58,714 nucleotides of DNA. Origin: Pseudomonadota bacterium. Its GTDB lineage: Bacteria > Pseudomonadota > Alphaproteobacteria > Kiloniellales > JACOMY01. Below the pieces are notes generated by a model that was given only the letters and a program-made list of their open reading frames with translations, was not told the origin of the DNA and did no database searches. Positions 40,986 to 48,825 of the stretch are shown piece after piece. The stretch is from assembly GCA_029781795.1 (NCBI GenBank), contig JAKOWB010000284.1, forward strand, positions 1-58,714, written 5' to 3'. Position 1 is the first letter of the stretch; every line of letters starts with the position of its first letter. The position numbers were made by a program, and so were the translations under genes.

Positions 40986-41672
40986 ATGGCAGACCTGATC
41001 GACCTTTCGATTCCGGTGCGTAACGGCGACGGCCGTCTTGGCCTGCAGGTCAAGTTCGAGACGCCCTATACCTTCGAGAACTGCGGCTGGCAGGGCTCCA
41101 CCTTCTCGATGTTCGCGCACTACGCGACGCACGTGGACGCGCCGGTGCACTTCATCGAGCACGGCAAGTGCACGCACGACACGCCGCTGTCACATCTGAT
41201 CGGCCCGGCGGCGTTGATCGAGCTGGACGACCACGCCGACAACGCGGCGATCGAAGGCGATACCCTGGAGGACCGGGGACGCCACGTGCAGAAGGGCGAC
41301 ATCGTCATCCTGCGCACCAACTGGACCGACAAGCACTGGGGGACGGACCGCTTCTGGAAGCAGGGGCCCTTCCTGACGGTCGCCGGCGCCGAGTGGCTGG
41401 TGGCGCGCGGCGCCAGGGCCGTGGTCTACGACTTCTCGGAGGAGGAGGCGGTGCGCAATCCCGGCTTCCGCGGCGAGGAGTGCCCGGTGCACCACACGAT
41501 CCTGGGCGAGAACATCTACAACATCGAGTACGTGCACGGCCTGTCGAAGATCAGGCGCCCGCGCCTGGCGATCGCCGCCATGCCGCTGCACCTCGTCGGC
41601 CTCGATGGCGCGCCGGCCCGCGTCGTCGCCTTCGAGGGCCTGGACCTGCCGCGCGATTTTGCCGTGCGCTAG
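40986..41672 (+). CDS. Cyclase-family metal-dependent hydrolase (kynurenine formamidase-like)
   Basis: 228 residues. The metal-binding signature H-x3-H-x-D-x3-H is seen as HYATHVDAPVHF (His45, His49, Asp51, His55). Further family sequence is DIVILRTNWTDKHWG, VYDFSEEEAVRN and PVHHTILGENIYNIEYVHGLSKI. Members include N-formylkynurenine formamidase, isatin hydrolase and other amide or lactam hydrolases. Next to an amidase of the DMFase type and a shared IclR regulator, it likely opens or trims an amide in the same pathway. The region after its stop (41673-42126) has no gene. Confidence 0.88.
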   Translation: MADLIDLSIPVRNGDGRLGLQVKFETPYTFENCGWQGSTFSMFAHYATHVDAPVHFIEHGKCTHDTPLSHLIGPAALIELDDHADNAAIEGDTLEDRGRHVQKGDIVILRTNWTDKHWGTDRFWKQGPFLTVAGAEWLVARGARAVVYDFSEEEAVRNPGFRGEECPVHHTILGENIYNIEYVHGLSKIRRPRLAIAAMPLHLVGLDGAPARVVAFEGLDLPRDFAVR

Positions 41673-42126
41673 AGAAGCACAATCTCGAACCAGGGGTGGC
41701 CGAGCCGCGGCCGACGTCGAGGTCGGGTGCTTGGTCCCAGGATCAAGGCGGCGCAGCTGTTCGCTATAGCCTGCGGTGCGCGAGGCGTGCTTTGCCGGAT
41801 CGAACGTGAGCCCCAGCGTCAGGGGAGGCCTTGGCGCGCTCTTCCCGCCAAGCGGCTGGCACCGCATAGGAGGCAGCCTGCGTGCCGGGCGGCTTCTCCA
41901 CCTTCCACCGTCACCAGTGCCGCGGGTAGAGGCGTTGCCGGCGCCAGCGGTCGCTCTGTGTCCCGATCAGCTCGGGCAAACGCGCCGGATTTTCCCGCCT
42001 CGAGGCTATCGCCCTGGTAGCTATGATGGCCGACGCAATCGTCGCCGTGAGCGGGGAGGCGCTGGACCGCTCGGAACAGAAAGTTTAGTTTAGTTCAGTA
42101 ACGAGAATGCCCCGGGGAGGAGCGCC
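41673..42126. other. Intergenic region without a supported gene
   Basis: Open frames here (41727-42020, 41776-42093) show no recognisable protein sequence and skewed Arg/Ala/Gly composition typical of chance frames in G+C-rich DNA. GGTGGCCGAG near 41695 recalls a tRNA-Ser start, but no cloverleaf follows. The only clear signal is the GTTTAGTTTAGTTCAG element just before dhaK. Confidence 0.5.
42083..42096. promoter_or_regulatory. AACTAAACT-type operator before dhaK
   Basis: GTTTAGTTTAGTTC (GAACTAAACTAAAC on the other strand) is 31 bases before the dhaK start. The same element lies in the divergent ABC operon/amidohydrolase promoter at 52265-52442, ten kilobases away. This suggests one regulator for all three units. 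Confidence 0.6.
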
Positions 42127-43119
42127 ATGAAGAAGCTGATCAACGGCGTGGAGTCCGTGCTGACCGAAAGCCTGAAGGGCTTCGGCGAGGCGCACGCCGG
42201 CCTGGTCAAGGTGCAGTTCGAGCCGACCTTCGTGATGCGCGCCGACGCCCCGCGCCGCGGCAAGGTGGGGCTGATATCGGGCGGCGGAGCGGGCCACGAG
42301 CCGCTGCATGCCGGCTTCGTCGGCCACGGCATGCTGGACGCCGCCTGTCCCGGCCAGGTCTTCACCTCGCCGACGCCGGACCAGATGCTGGCGGCGGCCC
42401 AGGCGGTGGACGGCGGCGCGGGCGTGCTCTTCATCGTCAAGAACTACGCCGGCGACGTGATGAACTTCGAGATGGGCGCCGACATGCTGGGGCAAGGGCA
42501 TGCCACGGTCCTGGTGAACGACGACGTGGCGGTGGAGGACTCGACCTATACCCAGGGTCGGCGCGGCGTCGCCGGCACGGTGCTGGTCGAGAAGATCGTC
42601 GGCGCCGCGGCCGAGGCCGGAGCCGATCTCGCGACCTGCAAGGCGCTGGGCGAGCGCGTGGTCGCGGCCACCGGCTCGATGGGCGTGGCGCTGACCTCCT
42701 GCACCGTGCCGGCGGCCGGCAAGCCGACCTTCACGCTGGCCGAGGACGAGATGGAGATGGGCGTCGGCATCCATGGCGAGCCGGGGCGCCGCCGCGTCAA
42801 GCTGGCCAGCGCCGATGCCATCGCCGAGGAGATGCTGGGCGCCATCCTGGGCCATCTGAAGCCCAAGGCGGGGCAGGAGGTGCTGCTGCTGGTCAACGGC
42901 TTCGGCGGCTCGCCGCTGATGGAGCTCTACCTGCTGCACCATGCCGCGGCGAAGATCCTGGGCGGCAAGGGCCTGAAGATCGCGCGCAGCCTGGTCGGCA
43001 ACTGGACCACCTCGCTGGAGATGGCCGGCGCCTCGCTGACGCTGCTGCTGCTGGACGAGGAGCTGACGCGGCTGTGGGACGCGCCGGTTGAGACCGCGGC
43101 GCTGCGCTGGGGACGCTAG
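42127..43119 (+). CDS. dhaK: Dihydroxyacetone kinase substrate-binding subunit DhaK
   Basis: 330 residues. The substrate-binding residues of PEP-dependent DHA kinase are intact: His216 in GVGIHGEPG forms the covalent hemiaminal with the ketone, and His57 in SGGGAGHEPLHAGFVG and Asp110 in KNYAGDVMNFEMG act in catalysis. DhaK receives phosphate from DhaL-bound ADP/ATP, itself recharged by the PTS through DhaM. GGGGAGG lies upstream of the ATG. Unlike the usual dhaKLM order, it is a single gene convergent with the operon that carries dhaL and dhaM; stops are three bases apart. Confidence 0.95.
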   Translation: MKKLINGVESVLTESLKGFGEAHAGLVKVQFEPTFVMRADAPRRGKVGLISGGGAGHEPLHAGFVGHGMLDAACPGQVFTSPTPDQMLAAAQAVDGGAGVLFIVKNYAGDVMNFEMGADMLGQGHATVLVNDDVAVEDSTYTQGRRGVAGTVLVEKIVGAAAEAGADLATCKALGERVVAATGSMGVALTSCTVPAAGKPTFTLAEDEMEMGVGIHGEPGRRRVKLASADAIAEEMLGAILGHLKPKAGQEVLLLVNGFGGSPLMELYLLHHAAAKILGGKGLKIARSLVGNWTTSLEMAGASLTLLLLDEELTRLWDAPVETAALRWGR

Positions 43120-43122
43120 GCC

Positions 43123-43551
43123 CTAGCGCCTCTGCACGATCTGCACGACGCGGGCGGCGAAGGCGCGGATCAGCTCCTCCACCTCGCGCTGCAGCTCGGG
43201 GTCCTCGAAGGTCGGGACGGGGATGTGCAGCACGTGCGGCGTGCCGGCGCGCGGGTGCGGCTTCACCGCCTGGCGGCGGTTGGGGTGCGCCTGCACGTAG
43301 GCCTCGAGGAAAGCGCGCCGCTCCTCGGCCGAGAAGTGGCAGAGCTCCAGGATCGCGGTGACGTGGCGCGCCGGGATCGGCACGGAATAGGCCGGGTTGG
43401 TGATCTGCGAGACGAAGGACTTGTGCTTGCCCAGCGCCTCGGCGATGCGCTGGCGCGTGCCCGAGGGCCGGCGGTCGAGGGAGGCCTGCAGGATGCGCTT
43501 GTAGGCGGCGACCAGCTGCTCCTTGCCCTGCAGCTCGCCCGCTTCAGCCAT
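43123..43551 (-). CDS. Small helix-turn-helix protein at the end of the dha operon
   Basis: 142 residues from the ATG at 43551, which overlaps the enzyme I stop by eight bases. Residues about 28-60 (GTRQRIAEALGKHKSFVSQITN) look like a Cro/C1-type helix-turn-helix, followed by a helical segment ending FLEAYVQAHPNRR, a proline-rich linker and a C-terminal helix (ELQREVEELIRAFAARVVQIVQ) suited to oligomerisation. I do not know its role. As the only regulator-like gene near dhaK, dhaLM and the ABC operon, it is a candidate reader of the AACTAAAC elements. Confidence 0.7.
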   Translation of the reverse strand: MAEAGELQGKEQLVAAYKRILQASLDRRPSGTRQRIAEALGKHKSFVSQITNPAYSVPIPARHVTAILELCHFSAEERRAFLEAYVQAHPNRRQAVKPHPRAGTPHVLHIPVPTFEDPELQREVEELIRAFAARVVQIVQRR

Positions 43552-45160
43552 GGGGACGCCAGGCGGCCACGGCGGCCTTGACGGCGGCAAGACGCCCGGG
43601 CGCGACCGAGAGCACGTGCAGCCCCCGCTCCAGCAGCAGCGGCACCAGCGCCGGGTCGCTCGCCATGTCGCCGCAAAGGCTGACCTCGACGCCGCGCGCC
43701 CGACCGGCCGCGACGGTGCGGGCGATCAGCTCCAGCACCGCCGGGTTGGCGGGGTCGTAGAGGTCGGCGACGGAGTCGTTGTCGCGTCCGGACGCGGTCA
43801 CGTACTGCACCAGGTCGTTGCTGCCGATGGAGTAGAAATCGGCCGGAAAGTCCCCGGCCGTCAAGGCCGCGGCCGGCACCTCGACCATCATGCCGAGCGG
43901 CGGCAGGGCGGCGGCCTTGCCGGCGGCGCGGCAGTCGGCGACCGCCTGCTCGAAAAGCGCCCGCGCCGTGGCGAGCTCCTGCGGGCGGGTCACCATCGGC
44001 ACCATGACCTTGAGATTGCCGAGCGGCGCGGCGCGGGCGAGGGCGCGAAGCTGCACGGCGAAGACCTCGGGCCGCGCCAGGCTGAGGCGCAGGCCGCGCA
44101 GGCCGAGGAAGGGATTGCTCTCGCCGTCCGGCGTCAGGCCGGGGATCGGCTTGTCACCGCCGGCATCCAGCGTGCGGATGGTGACCGGCCGGCCGGCGGC
44201 CCAGGCGAGAATGCGGCGATAGACCTGGAACTGTGCCTCTTCGTCCGGCAGCGGACGGTCGGCGCGGAACAGGAACTCGCTGCGCGACAGCCCGATACCG
44301 TCGCAATGCGTGACGTCGAGGCGGTCGAGCAGCGCGGGATCGTCCACATTGATCAGTGCCTGCACGCGCTGGCCCGCGGCGGTGACCGCCGGGCGGGGCA
44401 GGAACTCGGCCTCCAGGCGGTGCCGAGCCTCGGCCTGTTCCAGGCGCTGGCGCGCAGCCTTGCGGCTGGCGCTGGCGGGACGCAGCAGCAGCAGGCCCTG
44501 CTCGGCGTCGAGTACGGCTGGTGCGCCGGCCTCCAGCCGGGCGAAGGCCTCGCCCAGGCCGATCAGCAGCGGCACGCCGCGCGCCCTTGCCAGCATGGCG
44601 ACGTGGCTGGCGGCGGAGCCCGCCTTCAGCGCGACGCCGCCATAGCGGCGCCAATCGGTCTCCAGGAAGCGGGAAGGCGTCAGATCCTCGGCCGCCAGGA
44701 TGGCGCCCTCCGCCAGCACTTCGGCACGGCCGCCGCCGGAGAGGGCGGCGACCACGCGGTCGCGCAGGTCGGTGAGGTCCGCGGCGCGGGCGCGGAAGTA
44801 CTCGTCCTCGCCGGCGGCGTAGTCGGCGATTTCCAGGTCAAGCTTGGCCTGCCAGGCGGCATCGGCGGCCGTGCCGCCGGCGATGGCGGCGAAGACCGGC
44901 GCCAGCAGGTCCTCGTCCTCGATCAGCGCGAGCTGGAAGGAGAGGATCTCGCCCGCCATCTCGTCGCCGGTCTCGATGACCGTGGCCAGTTCCTCGGCGG
45001 CCTGGGCCAGCGCGGCGCGCAGCGCGCTCTCCTCCTCGCCGGGCGAACCGGCCCGCCGGCGGATGCCGGCGGCGAGCCCGAGCAGCGCGATCGGCCCGAG
45101 CGCCAGGCCGCGCGAGGCGACGGTGCCGCGCAGGGCGATCTCGGGTCCGCGGTCAGGCAT
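43544..45160 (-). CDS. PTS enzyme I-like phosphoenolpyruvate-protein phosphotransferase (DhaM-type relay)
   Basis: 538 residues. The phospho-carrier histidine is His186 in GSAASHVAMLARARGVP, and the PEP-binding C-terminal barrel shows GIGLSRSEFLFRADRPLPDEEAQF in parts, IRTLDAGGDKPIPG, KVMVPMVTRPQEL, YSIGSNDLVQYVTASGRDN and VSLCGDMASDP with the catalytic cysteine. It is complete, unlike the truncated EI domain fused in E. coli DhaM. It phosphorylates the adjacent HPr, which passes phosphate to DhaM. It lies six bases after the HPr stop. Confidence 0.92.
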   Translation of the reverse strand: MPDRGPEIALRGTVASRGLALGPIALLGLAAGIRRRAGSPGEEESALRAALAQAAEELATVIETGDEMAGEILSFQLALIEDEDLLAPVFAAIAGGTAADAAWQAKLDLEIADYAAGEDEYFRARAADLTDLRDRVVAALSGGGRAEVLAEGAILAAEDLTPSRFLETDWRRYGGVALKAGSAASHVAMLARARGVPLLIGLGEAFARLEAGAPAVLDAEQGLLLLRPASASRKAARQRLEQAEARHRLEAEFLPRPAVTAAGQRVQALINVDDPALLDRLDVTHCDGIGLSRSEFLFRADRPLPDEEAQFQVYRRILAWAAGRPVTIRTLDAGGDKPIPGLTPDGESNPFLGLRGLRLSLARPEVFAVQLRALARAAPLGNLKVMVPMVTRPQELATARALFEQAVADCRAAGKAAALPPLGMMVEVPAAALTAGDFPADFYSIGSNDLVQYVTASGRDNDSVADLYDPANPAVLELIARTVAAGRARGVEVSLCGDMASDPALVPLLLERGLHVLSVAPGRLAAVKAAVAAWRPHG

Positions 45161-45166
45161 CGGCCG

Positions 45167-45484
45167 TCATTCGTCGAAGTTGCGCTCGGTGAAGGCGACC
45201 AGCGCCGCCACCGCGGCCGCGGCATCGGCGCCGCTGGCTTCCAGGCAGAGCGTGTCGCCGCCGCGCAGCTTCATCTTCATCACCGCGTTGGGCGACTTGG
45301 CGTTGACCCAGTCGGCCTGGGCCTCGGGACGCACGCGCAGCTCGGCGGCGAAGGACTTGGCCAGCTTGGTCAGCTTCACCGCCGGGCGGGCGTGCAGGCC
45401 GGTGGGGTTGGTCACCAGCACCCTGGCGGCGACCGTGGGGCCTGTTGCCTCGGCGGGTGTGGGCTGGGTGCCGTCGGGCGTCAT
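45167..45484 (-). CDS. HPr family phosphocarrier protein
   Basis: 105 residues with a 19-residue N-terminal extension before the HPr fold. The phosphorylated residue is His31 in NPTGLHARPAVKL; the region equivalent to regulatory Ser46 reads NAKSPNAVMKMKL. It relays phosphate from enzyme I to DhaM. The ATG overlaps the dhaM stop by four bases. In many bacteria, this domain is fused into DhaM; here it is a separate gene. Confidence 0.92.
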   Translation of the reverse strand: MTPDGTQPTPAEATGPTVAARVLVTNPTGLHARPAVKLTKLAKSFAAELRVRPEAQADWVNAKSPNAVMKMKLRGGDTLCLEASGADAAAAVAALVAFTERNFDE

Positions 45485-45870
45485 GGCGAGAGCTCCTCGG
45501 CGGTGGCGCGCACGGCCTCCAGCGAGCCGCCGCCGGCGGCCTCGGTCGCCGCCATGACCGCGCCCTCGACGATGGGCGCGTTGCAGATGACGACACTGGC
45601 CTGGCGCTCCGCCGGCAGCAGCTCCACCGCCATCTCGCTGTTGGTCTCGGCGCCGCCGAGATCGACCAGCACGGCGACGCCGGCCGGCGACCAGACCTGC
45701 TCGATGGCGGCCAGGATCTTGGCTACGTCGGTGCCGAGCCCGCCCTCGGGATTGCCGCCGGCGAAGGCCACGCGCACCTCGTCGCCGACCATCTGGCGGA
45801 CCATGTCGGCCGTGCCCTCCGCCACCAGCGGCGAGTGCGAGACGATGACGATGGCAACGTGGTCGGTCAT
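45481..45870 (-). CDS. dhaM: DhaM, EIIA-mannose-type phosphotransfer subunit
   Basis: 129 residues, a single EIIA-Man-type domain. The N-terminal strand and active site are VAIVIVSHSPLVAEG with His12 as the phosphorylation site, followed by GGLGTDVAKILAAIE and VLVDLGGAETNSEM. It phosphorylates ADP bound to DhaL. Start and stop overlap dhaL and HPr genes by four bases each, so DhaL, DhaM, HPr and EI are translationally coupled. Confidence 0.93.
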   Translation of the reverse strand: MTDHVAIVIVSHSPLVAEGTADMVRQMVGDEVRVAFAGGNPEGGLGTDVAKILAAIEQVWSPAGVAVLVDLGGAETNSEMAVELLPAERQASVVICNAPIVEGAVMAATEAAGGGSLEAVRATAEELSP

Positions 45871-46496
45871 GGGCTGTCCGTGAAGGTGTCGCAGAGCGTG
45901 GCGATGAGCAGCGCGCTGGAGCAGGCGCCGGGGTCCATATGGCCGACCGAGCGGGGGCCGAGGAAGGAGGCGCGACCCTTGGTCGCCTGCAGCGGCTTGG
46001 TCGCCTCGGCCGCGGCCAGGGCGGCGGCCTTGACCCGCGCCGCGAGAGCCGGTGCCGCCTCGTCGGCGGCGATGCCCGCCCGCAGGGCGGCCTCGGCCGG
46101 GGCCAATACGTCCAGCAGGGTCTTCTCGCCGGTGGTCGACTTGCCGCGTGCCATGACGGCGGCGATGCCGGCCTGCAGCATGTCGGCCAGAGCGGCGGCA
46201 GTCAGCGGGCCCGCCGGCGCAGCCTTGCCGAGTGCCATGAGCAGCGAGCCGTAGAGCGGGCCGGAGGCGCCGCCGACCTTCATCACCAGCGTCATGCCGG
46301 CCTTCTGCAGCGCCTGGCCCGGCGCCAGGGCGGCGAGCTCCGCCTTCTGCTCCAGGATCGCCTCGAAGCCGCGCTTCATGTTGTGGCCGTGGTCGCCGTC
46401 GCCGATCGCCTGGTCCAGCGTCGTCAGGTGCTCGGCCTGGTCGCGGATGGCGCCGGCGGCGGCCTCGATCAGGGCGGCGATGCGCTCAGGCTGCAT
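45867..46496 (-). CDS. dhaL: Dihydroxyacetone kinase ADP-binding subunit DhaL
   Basis: 209 residues, the all-helical DhaL fold. The magnesium/ADP site is AIGDGDHGHNMKRGF (Asp33, Asp35, His36, His38), followed by KVGGASGPLYGSLLMALGKA, the nucleotide-clamping DAASAGPL-like region, and a C-terminal KGRASFLGPRSVGHMDPGA. It transfers phosphate from ATP/ADP to DhaK-bound dihydroxyacetone. Its start lies inside the end of the upstream ABC ATPase gene (11-base overlap), joining kinase and importer in one operon. Confidence 0.95.
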   Translation of the reverse strand: MQPERIAALIEAAAGAIRDQAEHLTTLDQAIGDGDHGHNMKRGFEAILEQKAELAALAPGQALQKAGMTLVMKVGGASGPLYGSLLMALGKAAPAGPLTAAALADMLQAGIAAVMARGKSTTGEKTLLDVLAPAEAALRAGIAADEAAPALAARVKAAALAAAEATKPLQATKGRASFLGPRSVGHMDPGACSSALLIATLCDTFTDSP

Positions 46497-47520
46497 GCTG
46501 GCCCTCCCGTTCCATCAGCCGGCCGGCCGTGTCGAAGAACAGCAGCGCGCCGGGATCGAAGGCGATCGGCAGCAGATCGCCCTCGGCCACCGGCCGCGCC
46601 TGGTCCTGCAGCGCCTGCAAGGTCACGCCTTCGAGGTCGAGGCGCACGACGCTCTCGGCGCCCAGGTGCTCGACCTGCAGCACGCGGGCGGCGCGGCCGC
46701 CGCCCTCGCCGAGGCGCAGGTCTTCCGGCCTGAGGCCGACCATGCCGGTTCCACCCGGCGCATTCGCGAGGCCCAGGGCGCCGGGCGAAACCAGGTTGAT
46801 GGCGGGCGAGCCGAGGCGCTGGGCGACGTAGGTTGAGTTCGGTCGGCGGTAGATGGCGCGAGGGCTGTCGAGCTGCGCCAGGCGGCCGTCGCGCAGCACG
46901 CCGACGCGATCGGCCAGGGTCATGGCCTCGATCTGGTCGTGGGTGACGTAGAGGATGGTGGCGCCGAGCTCGAGCTGGATGCGCTTCAGCTCGATGCGCA
47001 GGTCCTCGCGCAGCTTGGCGTCGAGCGAGGAGAGCGGCTCGTCCATCAGGTAGACCTGCGGGCGGCGCACCAGGGCGCGGCCGATGGCGACGCGCTGCAT
47101 TTCACCGCCGGAAAGCTGCGTCGCCCGGTTCTTCAGCTTGTGGTCGATGCGCAGCAGGCGGGCAATCTCCTCGGTGCGCGCCTTGACCTCCGCGGCCGGC
47201 GTCCGGCGGCGCGGCGCCTTCAGCGGAAAGGCCAGGTTCTCGGCCACCGTCAGGTGCGGATAGAGCGAGAACTGCTGGAAGACGAAGGAGACGTCGCGCT
47301 CCGCCGGGGCGAGGCGCGTCACGTCCTCGCCGCCGATGAAGACGCGCCCGACCTCGGGCCGCTCCAGGCCGGCGATGGTGCGCAGGGTGGTGGTCTTGCC
47401 GACGCCGGTGGGACCCAGCAGCACGACGAACTCGCCGTCCTTGACGGTGAAGCTCAGCTCCTCCACCGCGGTGACCTGCTTGAAGCGCTTGGTGACGCCC
47501 TCCAGGCGGACCTCAGCCAT
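46486..47520 (-). CDS. ABC transporter ATP-binding protein (MalK/UgpC type)
   Basis: 344 residues. Walker A is LLGPTGVGKTTT, with Thr-Gly-Val where Ser-Gly-Cys is common; the signature is LSGGEMQRVAIGRALVRRPQ, Walker B is VYLMDEPLSSLDAKLR, and the switch histidine is in YVTHDQIEAMTLADR. A C-terminal TOBE-like regulatory domain follows (MVGLRPEDLRLGEGGG). It is the second of two adjacent, non-identical ATPases; a pair of this kind with a small membrane protein is known from rhizobial glycerol importers (GlpST). It overlaps dhaL. Confidence 0.92.
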   Translation of the reverse strand: MAEVRLEGVTKRFKQVTAVEELSFTVKDGEFVVLLGPTGVGKTTTLRTIAGLERPEVGRVFIGGEDVTRLAPAERDVSFVFQQFSLYPHLTVAENLAFPLKAPRRRTPAAEVKARTEEIARLLRIDHKLKNRATQLSGGEMQRVAIGRALVRRPQVYLMDEPLSSLDAKLREDLRIELKRIQLELGATILYVTHDQIEAMTLADRVGVLRDGRLAQLDSPRAIYRRPNSTYVAQRLGSPAINLVSPGALGLANAPGGTGMVGLRPEDLRLGEGGGRAARVLQVEHLGAESVVRLDLEGVTLQALQDQARPVAEGDLLPIAFDPGALLFFDTAGRLMEREGQHAA

Positions 47521-48613
47521 GGGCGGCCTCCTCGACCAGGGCGTCCTGGCTGGGCAGCGCGAGCTCGCTCTCGCCGTCGAAGACCACGATCCGCTCGGTG
47601 ACGAAGCCGAAGGGCACCCGGGCGCCGATCTTCAGGCTCTGGCTGTTCGGCGCGCGCACCCGCAGACGGCCGGCCGGCGTATCCAGCGTGACGATCTGCC
47701 GGGCGCCCATGTACTCGGCGCCGAAGACCTCGCCCCGCAGCGGGCCCTCGCCGATCACCACATGTTCGGGCCGCACGCCCAGGACCACCTTGTCGTGCGA
47801 GACGCCGGCGGCGTGCGGTGGCACCGGGATGGCGACGCCGGCCAGGTCGATACTGGTCGCACCGGGCGCGACGGGACCCCGGGCGGGCAGCAGGTTCATC
47901 GCCGGACTGCCGATGAAGGCGGCGACGAAGAGGCTGGAGGGCCGGGCGTACACTTCGGCCGGCGGGCCGACCTGCAGCACACGACCCTTGTTCATGATGG
48001 CGATGCGGTCGGCCATCGCCATGGCCTCGATCTGGTCGTGCGTTACATAGACCGTGGTGGCGCCGATGCGGTCGTGCAGCTGGCGCAACTCGGCGCACAT
48101 CAACTCGCGGAACTCGGCATCCAGCGTGCCCAGCGGCTCGTCCATCAGGAAGGCGGCTGGCCGGCGGATGATGGCGCGGCCCAGCGCGACCCGCTGGCGG
48201 TCGCCGCCGGCGAGGCCGCCGACCGGCTGGTTCAGGATGTGCTCGATGCGCAAGAGGCGCGCCACCTCGGCCACGCGCTTCCTGATCTCCGACTGGCGCG
48301 TGCCCTGCATGCGCAGCGGGAAGGTCAGGTTCTGCCGCACGTTCATGTGCGGATAGAGCGCGAAGAGCTGGAAGACGAAGGCGATGTCGCGCGCCGCGGC
48401 GCGCTTGAAGGTCACGTCCTCCTCGCCCAGCAGGATCTGGCCCGAGGTCGGCAGCTCCAGCCCGGCGATCATGCGCAAGGTGGTGGTCTTGCCGCAGCCC
48501 GAGGGGCCGAGCAGCACGAAGAACTCGCCGTCCTCGACGGTGAGCGAGGAGTTCTCCACCGCGACGAAATCGCCGAAGCGCTTGTGCAGCTGGTCCAGGA
48601 CGATCTGCGCCAT
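47513..48613 (-). CDS. ABC transporter ATP-binding protein (MalK/UgpC type)
   Basis: 366 residues from the ATG at 48613; the frame extends to 48697 but into the neighbouring small gene. Walker A is LLGPSGCGKTTT. The signature region reads LAGGDRQRVALGRAIIRRP, with Ala for the usual Ser; Walker B is AFLMDEPLGTLDAEFR, and the switch His is in YVTHDQIEAMAMADR. A TOBE domain ends with LGVRPEHVVIGEGPL. It likely forms an asymmetric nucleotide-binding dimer with the protein at 46486. The stop overlaps that gene's start by eight bases. Confidence 0.92.
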   Translation of the reverse strand: MAQIVLDQLHKRFGDFVAVENSSLTVEDGEFFVLLGPSGCGKTTTLRMIAGLELPTSGQILLGEEDVTFKRAAARDIAFVFQLFALYPHMNVRQNLTFPLRMQGTRQSEIRKRVAEVARLLRIEHILNQPVGGLAGGDRQRVALGRAIIRRPAAFLMDEPLGTLDAEFRELMCAELRQLHDRIGATTVYVTHDQIEAMAMADRIAIMNKGRVLQVGPPAEVYARPSSLFVAAFIGSPAMNLLPARGPVAPGATSIDLAGVAIPVPPHAAGVSHDKVVLGVRPEHVVIGEGPLRGEVFGAEYMGARQIVTLDTPAGRLRVRAPNSQSLKIGARVPFGFVTERIVVFDGESELALPSQDALVEEAAHG

Positions 48614-48618
48614 GGCCG

Positions 48619-48825
48619 CTACTCCGGGAACTTGCTGACGACGATGAACCCGACCGTGCCGGCCAGGATCACGCCGAAGGAGTTGCTGTAGAGCCACAGC
48701 GAGAAGGGCTGCATCATCATCAGCACGCCGGCGGCGATCGCGGCGGTGGCCGCGTTCTCCCAGGGGCCGCGGCGGAAGACGCGGCGCAGCAGCGAGCGGC
48801 GGGGGGTCACGGCCGGGGCGCTCAT
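48619..48825 (-). CDS. Small membrane protein of the ABC operon (DUF2160-like)
   Basis: 68 residues with two hydrophobic segments (AATAAIAAGVLMMMQPFSLWLY and FGVILAGTVGFIVVSKF). The pattern LMMMQPFSLWLYSNSFGVILAGTVGFIVVSKFPE, in parts MMQPFSLWLYSNSFG and AGTVGFIVVSKFPE, fits small integral membrane proteins found between permease and ATPase genes of glycerol-type ABC importers (GlpU/DUF2160). It starts within the end of the upstream permease (ATGA). It may be an accessory subunit of the transporter. Confidence 0.72.
   Translation of the reverse strand: MSAPAVTPRRSLLRRVFRRGPWENAATAAIAAGVLMMMQPFSLWLYSNSFGVILAGTVGFIVVSKFPE

Noticed and set aside
41690-41770. tRNA-like GGTGGCCGAG sequence
   Set aside because: It recalls the 5' end of tRNA-Ser/Leu, but no acceptor stem, anticodon arm or TTCGA loop could be found at the expected spacing.
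41727-42093. Two overlapping short open frames in the gap before dhaK
   Set aside because: No ribosome site, no recognisable protein sequence and Arg/Ala/Pro-rich composition typical of non-coding G+C-rich DNA.
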